In this document: positions 1 through 9,423 of the stretch, piece after piece
Layout of the letters: each line of letters begins with the position of its first letter
Numbering within the stretch: position 1 is the stretch's first letter
DNA from: Chara braunii
Taxonomy: Eukaryota > Streptophyta > Charophyceae > Charales > Characeae
DNA length: 23,148 nt
Direction: 5' to 3'
NCBI GenBank assembly: GCA_003427395.1
Contig: BFEA01000074.1
Span: 410,539-433,686, forward strand
Notes under the pieces: generated by a model
Told to the model about the DNA's origin: nothing
Database searches by the model: none
The model's input: the letters and a program-made list of their open reading frames with translations, nothing else
Position numbers and translations under genes: made by a program

Positions 1-150
1 TTTTTTTTTTTTTTTTTTTTTTTCAATTCAACATCCTGTGTAGTCCTACCGCCTGGTGGTGGGCTTTACTGATGGACGACTCCTTTCCATCGGTGGGGAG
101 CTGCACCTGCTGGGAACCGGGTGCAGCATCGTATACAAGAAAATCATATT
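1..150 (-). mobile_element. Retroelement 3' end, minus strand, with poly(T) = poly(A) tail
   Basis: The window opens with 23 T, which is a poly(A) tail read on the minus strand. Read in reverse complement, positions 123-92 match 12052-12083 at about 27 of 32 bases (core CCCAGCAGGTG then CTCCCCACC), and that second copy also runs into a long A tract. Two copies that share a 3'-terminal block and end in A runs indicate a poly(A)-tailed retroelement, either a LINE 3' UTR or a SINE. How far the element extends above position 150 is not visible, and no protein similarity was found on this strand. Confidence 0.6.
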
Positions 151-1430
151 ATAATTCAGACTGAAGTTCCCTGGGAGCCTTACCCAGTTTCGCTTCGGAA
201 AGTGTTTCCGGAACCCCACAGGAATGCGGAAAGGAAAAAAATTGTTGCGGAAGTGTTTCCGGAACCCCACGCCCCGCGGAAAAGATTCTGGAAAAGCCGA
301 AATGTCTTCCAAAGACTGTTTTTCGAGACCCGATAGCCCGCATTTTGTGGCCTGGAAGATGGTGTGTCAACGTTTTCACATCATCTGCGGTCTGGAAAAG
401 GCTGACCAGAGGAAGTTCCGCCATGAAATTGTGCCGAAAGCAGAGGATGGCCGTGGGTGCCATCTTGAACTTTTCCAAGGTCAGGTCCCATTGCCGGACC
501 ATCGCGTGTCCACCCATGCATTGTCTGCGCTGTGTCACTCACAACCCACGCCACGGCCGGTTCCTCAGGTCCAGCCACGGCCTCCTGGACACCCCAGCAC
601 TTTCGTTTTTCGACCACTACCCACGGACCTTTTCCTCTTACGGAAAAAAAAAAAAAAAAAAAAAGTTTTGCCACGAAATGTACTCTGCGATGGGGTCAGA
701 GAAAACATACTTTCCAACTTTCCAAAATGACTTGCCTTCTTTTTGTGGCCAAACATCTTTTCCATCCGCACTGCAGTGGGGTCCCAGCCTCATAGCTTTC
801 TGAGACCTATGCAGAAAAAGCTCTCAGCCTTGAGGCTGTCAGATTCACCAGCGCTATCTCTGTTTTTCTTACCTGCTAGGTGATAAGAGCAAGAGGAAGA
901 AACTGTAAGTACCCAGTTCCAGGAGCATTAGGGCTTTAGGAAGCTGAACTACCACTCATTAAGGATATCCACTGTTGTTGCAATATGGAGGTCGTCCGCC
1001 TCGTCCCACAGATGTCTGGAGACCAGGAGGAGTCCCTGAGACGAAAACTAGACCTATCTGAAGGACTCGGAGGGGCTCCACCGAGCCAAAAAAAGCTGTC
1101 TGGCTAGCTGAGGTGGCTTCTGGTTTTTCTCCACTCTGCAAAAATAAGATTACGAACTGCTTGTCCTTCGGTATTATGCAGAACATCTCAAGGCAGCATC
1201 ATGACATGATTGCACTCATATGACATGATTACACGCGAACATAGGTGTAAGAAGAATGATTGATAAAGATAGCACATCAAGCGCACTGCCGCCCAGTCCA
1301 CAACACCCCGTGGTACACCATGCACGTCCAACAAACCCGGCAGGAGCTACCAGAAACCGATAGCGCACAGAGAGATGACACGCATAAATCGAGAAATGAT
1401 CCAAATCTATGGAGATATCTCGGGCGCCTG
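151..1430. other. Stretch without a recognisable gene
   Basis: Apart from the 23-bp repeat pair and a 21-base A tract at 644-664, nothing recognisable was found here. Short open frames exist on both strands, but they overlap one another, contain homopolymer-encoded residues and resemble none of the LINE proteins elsewhere in the window. The A tract follows CTCTTACGG and could be the tail of a short or degraded retroelement, but there is no second copy here to test that. Confidence 0.5.
195..271. repeat. Pair of 23-bp direct repeats centred on TTCCGGAA
   Basis: The block CGGAA(A)GTGTTTCCGGAACCCCAC occurs at about 195-218 and again at about 248-271, with one A more in the first copy. Each copy contains the palindrome TTCCGGAA. 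The surrounding 180-300 bases are rich in CGGAA words, which suggests a degenerate local duplication. No gene is attached to it. Confidence 0.6.
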
Positions 1431-1436
1431 GGTCCC

Positions 1437-1535
1437 GATGTCACGCCCGGATTGGCGACCGGGTGACCGGCCGGGCATGACCCCCGGGCAGCCCCAGTGC
1501 AAAAAAATAAAAATAAAAAAATAAAAAATCAAATC
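1437..1535 (+). mobile_element. Retroelement 3' end (type C): GC-rich block plus A-rich tail
   Basis: The 16-base block GACCGGCCGGGCATGA at 1465-1480 is followed by 20 bases and then an A-rich tract from 1501. The same block with one mismatch occurs at 10015-10030, again with exactly 20 bases before an A26 tract. Identical spacing to an A tail at two loci suggests two copies of one poly(A)-tailed element family. The start of the element and any coding region are not visible. Confidence 0.5.
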
Positions 1536-1749
1536 CGAAAAAATCTGAAAAATATTATGTTGTGTAGAATTGCAATACAAACAACTTTTGGCGAAGGGTC
1601 ACATCAGAATTCGTCACAGAAGGTTGGGAATCGGCAAGATCGGTGTGCGCTAATCTTGCTCGCCAAATTCTGCTACGGGTACGGACGCTGAATCCTTGCG
1701 CGGCTTAGGGCGCACGGGCGCAGTGGGGCAGTTTTCGCGAGGGCGGTAA

Positions 1750-1837
1750 AACCCCTTGGTTCCTGCTCGCCCCGGTCAGGCTTCCCCTGTGGGGTTGCCT
1801 GGGATTCCTGGTCAACCTGGGAAGGATAGAGGTAAGT
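1750..1837 (+). other. Collagen-like Gly-X-Y stretch followed by a consensus splice donor
   Basis: One frame, open from the TAA at 1747-1749, encodes PVGLPGIPGQPGKDRG, which contains four Gly-X-Y triplets. It is directly followed by AG|GTAAGT (junction 1831/1832), a consensus 5' splice site. CAG at 1777-1779 after a pyrimidine-rich run could serve as an acceptor and would give a 52-bp exon. This could be a small host exon or chance in GC-rich DNA. It is far too short to assign to a protein. Confidence 0.2.
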
Positions 1838-1893
1838 GGGGAAGGTCGACGGGCGGGGTGTGGGCGTTCCAGTTATATCTTAATGGAAACCAT

Positions 1894-1912
1894 CCAGGGG
1901 GTGACCCCCTGG
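1894..1912. other. Perfect hairpin, 8-bp stem, 3-base loop
   Basis: CCAGGGGG, loop TGA, CCCCCTGG form a perfect inverted repeat. It lies about 540 bp upstream of the LINE A 5' monomers and may belong to flanking DNA or to the far 5' part of that element. No T run follows it and no function is apparent. Confidence 0.4.
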
Positions 1913-2429
1913 TTCTAATATGGAGCACAACTGTTTGTTAGAATTGTTATTGTTGTTGGCGATGTCTAATGAGTACTGTCCAGGAGTACGTGGAAATTGA
2001 TTTCTGTGAGCAACAGTGGAAATTGGATTCAATGGTGGGGATTGGGACGTGGATTTGCTGTCATCCGACTGAAAAAGCATAGATCCTTTAACTTTTCGAG
2101 TTCATTTTGTGTCTGATTTGTGGAAACGTTTCGCTGGATTTTGTAATAATACGTGTTCAATTCGAGTTCGATTTGAGGTAAACGAGGCGCGCTGTGGTGC
2201 GGGGACGGCTGATCTGTTATTTTGACGGTCGAAGCGATCGTTTGAGGGTTGAGAACAAAGTCCAAGTTGACGTAGGTAGGTTTAAATTGTATTCGCTGTG
2301 TTGACTCACCAAGCTGACCTGTATTAAGACTGTCGATTACTGACGTTCGATTTCCAATCGGTCCAAAGTCATCTTAATCCACTAAGAAGTTTCTTGCGAC
2401 TGACGTTGCTGGGTGGGTGAAGTACAAAG
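1913..2429. other. Gene-free stretch upstream of LINE A monomers
   Basis: No coding sequence is recognisable. The stretch repeats short words such as TGACGTT and TTCGATTT, and may be either the outermost 5' UTR of LINE A or its flanking DNA. A target-site duplication that would fix the boundary could not be found by eye. Confidence 0.4.
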
Positions 2430-2506
2430 TTCGCTAAGTTGTAGTGAAGATTAGTGGAACAAGATTGCTTCGTCAATTGGAGATAGGCTTCAGATACTCG
2501 GTCGGG

Positions 2507-2525
2507 TGTCTCGTGTTACGAGACA
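2507..2525. promoter_or_regulatory. Hairpin in 5' monomer 1
   Basis: TGTCTCGT, loop GTT, ACGAGACA form a perfect 8-bp stem. The same hairpin recurs at 2762-2780 in monomer 2. It stays intact in both copies and lies one base upstream of the first GGGTTGGTCGTT box. It may be a palindromic factor-binding site or an RNA structure; the regulatory role is inferred. Confidence 0.4.
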
Positions 2526-2761
2526 GGGTTGGTCGTTCACTGCTGAAAAAATTTTCCTGGGTTGGTCGTTGACTACTGAAAATTTTTCTGGATTCTATGA
2601 CCTTACCCTAAACACCCTGACGAAGACGGCGAGTAGAGATTGGAAATTTGTTATTCGCTAAGTTGTAGTGAAGATTAGTGGAACAAGATTGCTTTGTCGA
2701 TTGGAGATAGGCTTCAGTATCGAAGTCTAGTCAAAGCTCGTCGGCTGGATACTAGGTCGGG

Positions 2762-2780
2762 TGTCTCGTGTTACGAGACA
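2762..2780. promoter_or_regulatory. Hairpin in 5' monomer 2
   Basis: Second copy of the 8-bp stem and GTT loop seen at 2507-2525, identical in sequence and again directly upstream of a GGGTTGGTCGTT box. The role is inferred only. Confidence 0.4.
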
Positions 2781-2968
2781 GGGTTGGTCGTTCACTGCTG
2801 AAATTTTTTTCCGGGGTTGGTCGTTGACTACTGAAAATATTTCTGGATTCTACGACCTTACCCTAAACACCCTGACGAAGACGGCGAGTAGAGATTGGAA
2901 ATTTGTTATCGTCCATAGCTGTGTAGTGGTTACGACTTCATCTTGTGGTGTGCTACTGGGCTGGCGTT

Positions 2969-5158
2969 ATGGCATCATCTTCATCGGCCGATCAAGGGGA
3001 AGGCAATCGACGCACGAATGACCTCTGCCAAATGCTGCAGCACTGTTTTCTTACAGGTGAGGAAAATGAAGCACAGGCGAGCCAATATATCAGGACCCAT
3101 CGGGATGAAAATGAGGATATGGTGGTTGTCGACTTGGAGCTGCATGCGGCGGACATGACAGTGGGATACCTGAAGCAACACGGTGTTCTGGTGGTTTTTC
3201 AGGGTCCGGGTGCAGACACCCCGTTTGTTAAAAAAGAGGAATGGATACGTTCGTTGGAAGCAGGATGGGATTTGGCCATTGCTCACGATCTCCACGGCAG
3301 AATCAAACCGGAGGGAGCAAATGTGATTTCATATTTGGCGCCGAACCACGTGCTCAGAGACTGGTTGATTAACACACTGCAGAAACTGGATAGCGTGTTG
3401 GTGGATGGCAAACAATGTAAGGTTCAATTTCGGCCCTGGGCCACACCCTTGGAACAAGCGGCGATAAGGCAGCAGGCGGAGGACAAATTCTTCTGGATCA
3501 GGGTATTGCGAGTTCCTTTCTTGGCGATGCCTTTCCTGAAAGCGGCAGTGATTAAGGAGTTTGGTCAAGTGCTGAAAGATTTTCCTCCGGAACGGAACAA
3601 GGCCACACCAAGACTGGTCAACAGGCGGTATGATTTGCACCCGCAAGCCAAGGTGAGAGTGGCGAAGGTCTTGAAGTTCAGATCTCCTCATGGCTGGCAC
3701 AGGGTGGACGTGGTCACCCAGGAGACACCATGGTGTCAAGATTGCAGATGGTATGGACATGAGTCGGGAGCAAATGAGTGTACCAAACGAGGACGTCAAG
3801 AAGGACTGTCCTACGCGGCGGTGGCAGGGCGACCCCCCCCAGGGGGTAGATCTGACACCCCTCAGCCACGTCCAGTTCATCCGCAGCCAGTACCAGCTGG
3901 CCCTGCTGCCCCTCAACCATGTCCAGTTGATCCACAGCCGGTACCTGCCGGCCTTGCTGCCCCTCAGCCACTTCCAGTCGATCCACAGCCGGTGCCAGCC
4001 GGCCCTGCCCCCGGGGGTGGTCCTGCCCCTGCCGAGCCGGCACCGACCGGCCCAGCTCCCGCGGGTGGTCCGGCCCCTGCTGCTCCTGCACTGGGTGTTG
4101 TTGAACAGCCGTTACCACAGCCACCGGTTCCTGCGCCGCAGCCAGCAGGTTTGTCCCCGCTTCCACAACCAACTGCTACTCAGCATCCACAACCTCAACC
4201 TTTTACTCCGTTTCCACAACCTGCTGCTCCGCTTCCACAACCTGTAGCAGCTTTGTTCCTACAGCCAAATGCAGCCTCAACCCAGCTGCTGGGTAATGAC
4301 GACGGAGGCTACACAGAGGCCCCTCCGCCAACTGAACAGCTATCTGGGAGAGAAGAGTCGATGACGCCAAAAAAATTGTCTCAGCCGGTGCATAAGAGGA
4401 AAGGGCTTACGGGTGGACCACGACTGCCAGGACCATACGATCGTCCCGTTGAGGATCGTAGAGCAAAGTTGGCCTCGGGTAAATCTGCAGTCGTTTCTTG
4501 GGCAGATATGGTCGACGCAGCCTTGGGGCCGACGACAGTGGAGGGAGGGAGCCAAGAGTCTCAGGACGTCAGGAATGAAGAGATGGAGAGAGCAAGGATG
4601 GCTCAACCAGCTAGAGCTCAGGTTTTCCCGGGCTCCCTTCAGGAAGCCCTTGCTGCAGGCCAGCCTTGGGTGGTGGTGCCTTTGGTGTTCACTGCGGTTG
4701 ATGGCCAATTACAACTCCTCACAGCGGTGCCCGCAGAAGGACCTCTCATGATTCCTCACTTTGAATTGTATGAACACCCGTCACTGGAGGTCGTTATCAG
4801 AGAAGTGGGTAAGTGGCTCTCTCCAGCATACAAAATTAGACCTTTCCCAGAGATGGAATGGATTAGGCTCACACCGACTATCGATCAGGGACGGACTGAC
4901 ATCCTGATTTTTCCTATCATAGATGCGATTATCAATCCAGCAACAACTTCGCCCCCGCCTCTCCCCGGGGTTAGATGGCTTTCTTGGCGACTCTTGCACA
5001 ATCTGCAGGGTCAGACTGCTGTCCAGACCCGGATCTATCACGGTTGGAATGCTAGTCTGATTGCATTGGTGGAAGCAGGTATTCCCTGGCACAAAAGTAT
5101 GTTTTCGAACAATTTTCTGACCCTGAAATGCATGGACTGGGACTCTGACAACGCTTAA
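2969..5158 (+). CDS. LINE A ORF1 protein, zinc-knuckle nucleic-acid-binding, 729 aa
   Basis: This is the likely RNA-binding partner of the LINE ribonucleoprotein. The ATG at 2969 is preferred over an upstream in-frame GTG because it has G at -3 and G at +4. Residues about 45-255 resemble the DUF4283-type region of plant LINE ORF1 proteins, including an FRPWATPLE segment. A zinc knuckle follows with C256, C259, H264 and C271 (CX2CX4HX6C, longer than the usual CX2CX4HX4C). Residues about 287-455 are a proline- and alanine-rich hinge with three 17-residue repeats. Residues about 560-729 form a folded-looking C-terminal domain also present in LINE B. The frame is fully open and ends in TAA directly abutting the ORF2 ATG. 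Assignment to LINE ORF1 is firm; the DUF4283 label rests on motif resemblance only. Confidence 0.85.
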   Translation: MASSSSADQGEGNRRTNDLCQMLQHCFLTGEENEAQASQYIRTHRDENEDMVVVDLELHAADMTVGYLKQHGVLVVFQGPGADTPFVKKEEWIRSLEAGWDLAIAHDLHGRIKPEGANVISYLAPNHVLRDWLINTLQKLDSVLVDGKQCKVQFRPWATPLEQAAIRQQAEDKFFWIRVLRVPFLAMPFLKAAVIKEFGQVLKDFPPERNKATPRLVNRRYDLHPQAKVRVAKVLKFRSPHGWHRVDVVTQETPWCQDCRWYGHESGANECTKRGRQEGLSYAAVAGRPPPGGRSDTPQPRPVHPQPVPAGPAAPQPCPVDPQPVPAGLAAPQPLPVDPQPVPAGPAPGGGPAPAEPAPTGPAPAGGPAPAAPALGVVEQPLPQPPVPAPQPAGLSPLPQPTATQHPQPQPFTPFPQPAAPLPQPVAALFLQPNAASTQLLGNDDGGYTEAPPPTEQLSGREESMTPKKLSQPVHKRKGLTGGPRLPGPYDRPVEDRRAKLASGKSAVVSWADMVDAALGPTTVEGGSQESQDVRNEEMERARMAQPARAQVFPGSLQEALAAGQPWVVVPLVFTAVDGQLQLLTAVPAEGPLMIPHFELYEHPSLEVVIREVGKWLSPAYKIRPFPEMEWIRLTPTIDQGRTDILIFPIIDAIINPATTSPPPLPGVRWLSWRLLHNLQGQTAVQTRIYHGWNASLIALVEAGIPWHKSMFSNNFLTLKCMDWDSDNA
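3866..4012 (+). repeat. 51-bp in-frame tandem repeat inside ORF1 hinge (about 2.9 units)
   Basis: Units start at 3866, 3917 and 3968, each beginning CCA and encoding a 17-residue block of the form P-x-PV-x-PQPVPAG-x-AAPQ. The units diverge mostly at third codon positions, so the repeat has evolved as protein-coding sequence. Further proline-rich imperfect repeats follow to about 4260. Confidence 0.8.
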
Positions 5159-5161
5159 ATG
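5156..5161 (+). promoter_or_regulatory. Zero-spacing ORF1 stop / ORF2 start (TAA|ATG)
   Basis: The TAA that ends ORF1 is immediately followed by the ATG that opens the endonuclease domain of ORF2. No spacer exists for an internal ribosome entry site outside ORF1. Translation of ORF2 by termination-reinitiation is the simplest reading, as described for some insect LINEs with overlapping UAAUG junctions. This is inference from geometry. Confidence 0.6.
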
Positions 5162-8100
5162 GACAAAATCCGCTTTGCATCCTGGAATGTGAGGGGGTTG
5201 GGGTCGCGTAGAGTAGCAGTCAAAAGATCGTTGATCAAATCATTGTTTCGAAATAAGGGGATCCAGATTTTGTTGTTACAAGAGACGAAACTGAATGAGA
5301 CTGCGCTGTCCGAACAGTTGGGATGGTGGCCAGGCCAACAATTTTGGGCCCCTGCGGTGGGGACCAGAGGTGGTGTCGAGATATTGTTCTCTCGAAACTT
5401 CCCTTTTCCCATTACCGATTTCTATATGGACTTTGCAGGGAAATGGGTTTGGGTTCGTTATAGAATGGGACTGGACGACTGGGCAGTGTTTAATGCATAT
5501 GTGCCATCCCGATAGCAGCCTAGGATGGAATTTTTTAAATCTTTACCGGCGCTGCTACCGGAAGTAGATAGACTGGTAATGGGGGGTGATTGGAACACGA
5601 CCCTGATGCCTGGATTGGACTCCCCCCGTGTGACCCCGTTGTCGTCAGATGCTATTCTACTTTCCACATTTCTTTCAGAACAAGGATTGACGGACGTATT
5701 CCGCACGCTGAACCCCTGTTTGCAAGCTTATACCTTTTTTGCCTCGGCTAGTGGTCAACAACAATATTTGCCTAGGAGCAGATTAGATATGTTTTTCCTG
5801 TCTGAGCCTGTTCAAGCCTTGTCATCTAAATGCTCTGTTCTCCCTTTTGGGGGATCAGATCATTTACCTCTGTTGCTGGAATGTTATCAACACCCTCAGA
5901 TCAGGGCAGGGAAAGGTAGAGCCAATCTCCCGGAATGGGTGATAGACTCGACCCTAATGATGCAATGCATGCAAGACTTCTGGTCGGATTGGTCCTCGTC
6001 TAGATCTCTGTTCTTGTCTTCGGCCTCCTGGCTGTTTGCAGGTTTGAGGGTCGTCAAGAGTAGAGGTTTGCTGTTTAAGAAAACACTCATTACAAGTAGG
6101 GCTTCTGCGTTGGACAATCTTAACAACGAGCTGGCACAGTTGATGACATCTGCTCAAATGGACGACCTAACATTGATGAACAGAATTGACTCGATACGGC
6201 AACGATGGACAATACAGGTATTACTGTCGTTGAGAGTTGCATCCAATAAAAATAAAGTCATGTGGCTTACTAAAGGAGATAGGATGACTGCGACTTTTTT
6301 CCGTGGTCATCGACAGAGATCTTTTGTGTCACTTATCAGAGCTATGGCACATCCAACCGACCCGCTGGCACCACTGGCAGAAAACACGACTGGAATTTTG
6401 ACCAACATTTCTCTGTTTTATGAAGCACTTTTGGCGTCGCAGGCCCAACACACTGAGTTACAACTACTCACGGACTTTCACGACAGTGTGTGGGCCAAAC
6501 TTGAGAGATCTCTTACCCCCCATCAAGTTCATTCTTTGGAAGCGGACATGACCCTGTTTGGAGTCGTAAGGGTGTGTCGCGCGATGCCTCGACATAAAGT
6601 CCCGGGGGTAGATGGAATACCGGGATATTTCTTTCGGAAATATGCGGACTCTCTGGGCCCTTTGCTGTTGACATCGTTTCAGGCTATATGGAATGGGGCA
6701 CCACCGCCCTTGGATATGTTGACGGGCGTCATTTCACTGTTGTTTAAAAAAGGTGATCCGGCGGACGTGCGAAACTATAGACCCATTACTTTAATGCCAT
6801 CTGTCTATAAACTCTTTGCTAAAATTCTAGCCTTTAGGTTACAAAAAGTCCTACCATATCTTATCCACTCTTCCCAAACGGGGTTTATGACTGGTAGACA
6901 GATACTTCACAATGTTATGACGGTCGAAGAAATTGTAGAACTAGTGTTGTCAGGGGAAGGAAAATATGCGATTATACTGTTGGATTTGGAGAAAGCGTAT
7001 GATAGAGTCGGTTGGGAATTCCTTCAGGCCACACTCACACAGTTTGGTTTTGGGCCCAGATTTAAAAGAGGGGTTGCCTCACTGTGCAACAACAGTGTGT
7101 CGTCTATTTTCGTTAATGGTTCGCTATCTCCACCGATTCCGCTCCACCGTTCGGTCAGGCAAGGTTGCCCCTTGGCACCGTACCTGTATATATTGTATGT
7201 AGAAGTCCTGCACTCCCTTATTAGACAGAATGAGGACATATCGGGGATAGAGTTACCGTCAGGACTCAGATTCAAGTCGGAAGCTTTCGCGGATGACACA
7301 GTAGCAGTTATACCTCCTACAGACGAGGCCTTTCAAGCACTGCAACACTCAGTGAAACAGTTCTGTGAGATTTCTCAGGCAGCTGTGAACTGGACGAAAC
7401 TGTCCGCACTTATCCCTCCGGACATACAACCACCGCAACACTGGGGTATGAGACTGGCAATGCCGAATCAGCATGACAGATTGCTGGGACACACTGTATC
7501 CTTCAACCCAGATGTGGTTACAGATTCTATGCAAGTCCTCGCCTCGGTCCACAAAGCTCTGGCACCCTGGGTTAAACAAAAGGGAGTCAGCTTAATGGGT
7601 AGGGCGATGGTCATAAACAATTCGATCCTTTCTACTATCTGGTACAATAGAGCCCTGTTCCAATTGGATCACCCGGCACTGCAGACTATGCGGCGCAGAT
7701 TAGCCCATTACCTCTAGAAGGAGGAAGATAACGATGGTTTTTTTTTGGTCAAAGTTGCTTGGGCGACAGTCACCCAACCTAAAAGACTGGGGGGACTGTC
7801 GGTTCTAGACCCGGAACGCCAAATAGTTGCCCTACTGGTTAGATGGGTGCCCGGGCCCTGCTGTCCGGACCATCCTGTCCATGGCGGCAGTTGGCCGATC
7901 TGTTTTTGCTCAAAGCTTGGAAATGGAGGACTGATCGCTGTGTGTGGTTAGCGTTTTTTTTCGCATCGTACCTACGGAAGAAATTGCCTGATGGAGTGTG
8001 GAACGACATACTGAGGGCATGGCGGGACTGTGTCCCGTCGCTGCGCCCGCCCCCGCTGATCATGGAACGCATTCTCACCCAACCGCTTTTCGAGAACCAC

Positions 8101-9423
8101 ATGATTTTGGCAGAAAATGGCCAACCATTTGCTTGTTTTGGATTGGGAGCATTTGGTGATTCTTGGATGTCTAGACGGGTAGGGACTGTGTTTGATATCT
8201 GGGATCTCCAATCTCGACTCTGGAAAACCTCGGATCAGATGTCTCATAAACTTACAGGCCTTAGACAGCAAGTTGTCCACCTGGCCGCCTTGTGTGAAGC
8301 TGTGCCCTTACAATGGGTCCAAGTTCTGCAAGCTGGCGTTGTGTTCAAAAAGGATGCATGGTACATAGAAATATACGATCACCTACAAAACCAACAATCG
8401 GTTTGCTTGTGGAAAATTGAGGATATAACGGATGCCGGAGTGCCGGTGTCTTCGTCATGGGAGGCCAATGGAACATATTTGGCCCAGGGACAGGCGATGA
8501 CACAGACTATGCAACAGACCCCCCTTCCCCCACTGCCTCAACTTCTACCTGTTTGTGTGTTAGAATACGAGGACGCGGTTAGACCCTTTGCCATTTCACA
8601 GTCATCATACGCCTTACCAGTGGACCCGAGGGACTAGGAATGGAAACATCCCCTCTCCCCAGGGAAGCAGTTTAAATTGTACCAATATTCTACAAGATTG
8701 GGGTATCAGCTCACTCGCCCACCTGTGGACATAGGTTGGCAGGTGGCCAAAAGGTGGGTAGCTTCCGGATGGGTGCTGGATACGGCAGTGAGGTTGGCGT
8801 CAGCGCTGCCACGATTCTGGAAATTGTTGATGGACCTGTCTGTGGTTAAACACGCGAGTCTCTTATGGCAGATCATGCACCTGGCAGTCCCGACAACGAA
8901 ATGGTGTGCTAGAAGGACGCCCAGGGCATCACCCTTGTGTGTTCTGTGCGAAGGCATGAGAATTGAGGACCTGCAACACATGTTTCTTCACTGCCAGTTG
9001 TCTATGCTTCTCTGGGAATGGTGGCGAAGCGACTCGGTTCCTGTGCCACANTCCTCCTCAAGATGGCCAGATGACTTCATTTTGTTGGGCAATGCATCTC
9101 GGCNACAAACTCCTATAGGACCTCTGGGGTATGCAGAGGAGACATTGAGAGGTGCAGTGCTTTGGACTTTGTGGACCCTCAGGAATTCGGCAGTCAGGAG
9201 GGGGGAAAGGCTTACCCCCCCGATGATAAGAGCAGAGGTTAAATACGGCATCAAGCAGGCCATTGCTACAAATTGGACACATAAAGTGGTGAATAAAGGG
9301 TATCGAACTAAACCTATGAACTTGTTTCTTTCCCACTGGAGACAATTTTCTGGTTTGGTCACTGTAACAGTGCAACAACAGCAGACACAACCGGCATTGG
9401 TGTTTTCGTCCTTTTTTCTGTGA
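5159..9423 (+). pseudogene. LINE A ORF2: endonuclease / reverse transcriptase polyprotein, broken by 3 TAG and 1 frameshift
   Basis: This encodes the enzyme of target-primed reverse transcription. The EEP endonuclease (5159 to about 5880) shows WNVRGL, LLQETK, YVPS, GGDWN, SRLDMFF and SDHLPL, which are the expected catalytic and structural motifs. The reverse transcriptase (about 6590-7420) shows PGVDGIP, NYRPITL, QTGFM, LLDLEKAYDRV, VRQGCPLAPYL and FADD at 7286-7297. The zf-RVT segment has CVLC at 8938-8949, then H8977, H8989 and C8992. One reading frame continues through TAG at 5513-5515 and TAG at 7715-7717. It then shifts by one near 7843-7865, passes TAG at 8635-8637 and ends in TGA. The 7715 TAG replaces a Trp conserved in LINE B. 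Two N bases lie at 9051 and 9104. The product would be about 1,420 residues, normal for a LINE ORF2. Confidence 0.9.

Larger units (their letters stand above)
2430..2909 (+). repeat. Two tandem 5' UTR monomers of LINE A (224 and 256 bp)
   Basis: Copy 1 spans 2430-2653 and copy 2 spans 2654-2909. Both start TTCGCTAAGTTGTAGTGAAG and end GGAAATTTGTTAT. Copy 2 carries roughly 32 extra bases around 2718-2755. Each monomer contains two GGGTTGGTCGTT boxes (2526, 2559; 2781, 2814) and one perfect 8-bp hairpin. Tandem 5' monomers that act as internal promoters are known in mouse L1 and some other LINEs; a promoter role here is inference from position and repetition. Confidence 0.85.

Noticed and set aside
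224-803. Overlapping open frames on both strands around the A21 tract
   Set aside because: They contain poly-Lys or poly-Phe encoded by the homopolymer, overlap each other in several frames and have no recognisable domain.
2945-2968. GTG start of LINE A ORF1 at 2945
   Set aside because: A well-placed ATG at 2969 exists and eukaryotic GTG initiation is rare; the eight extra residues show no conservation evidence.
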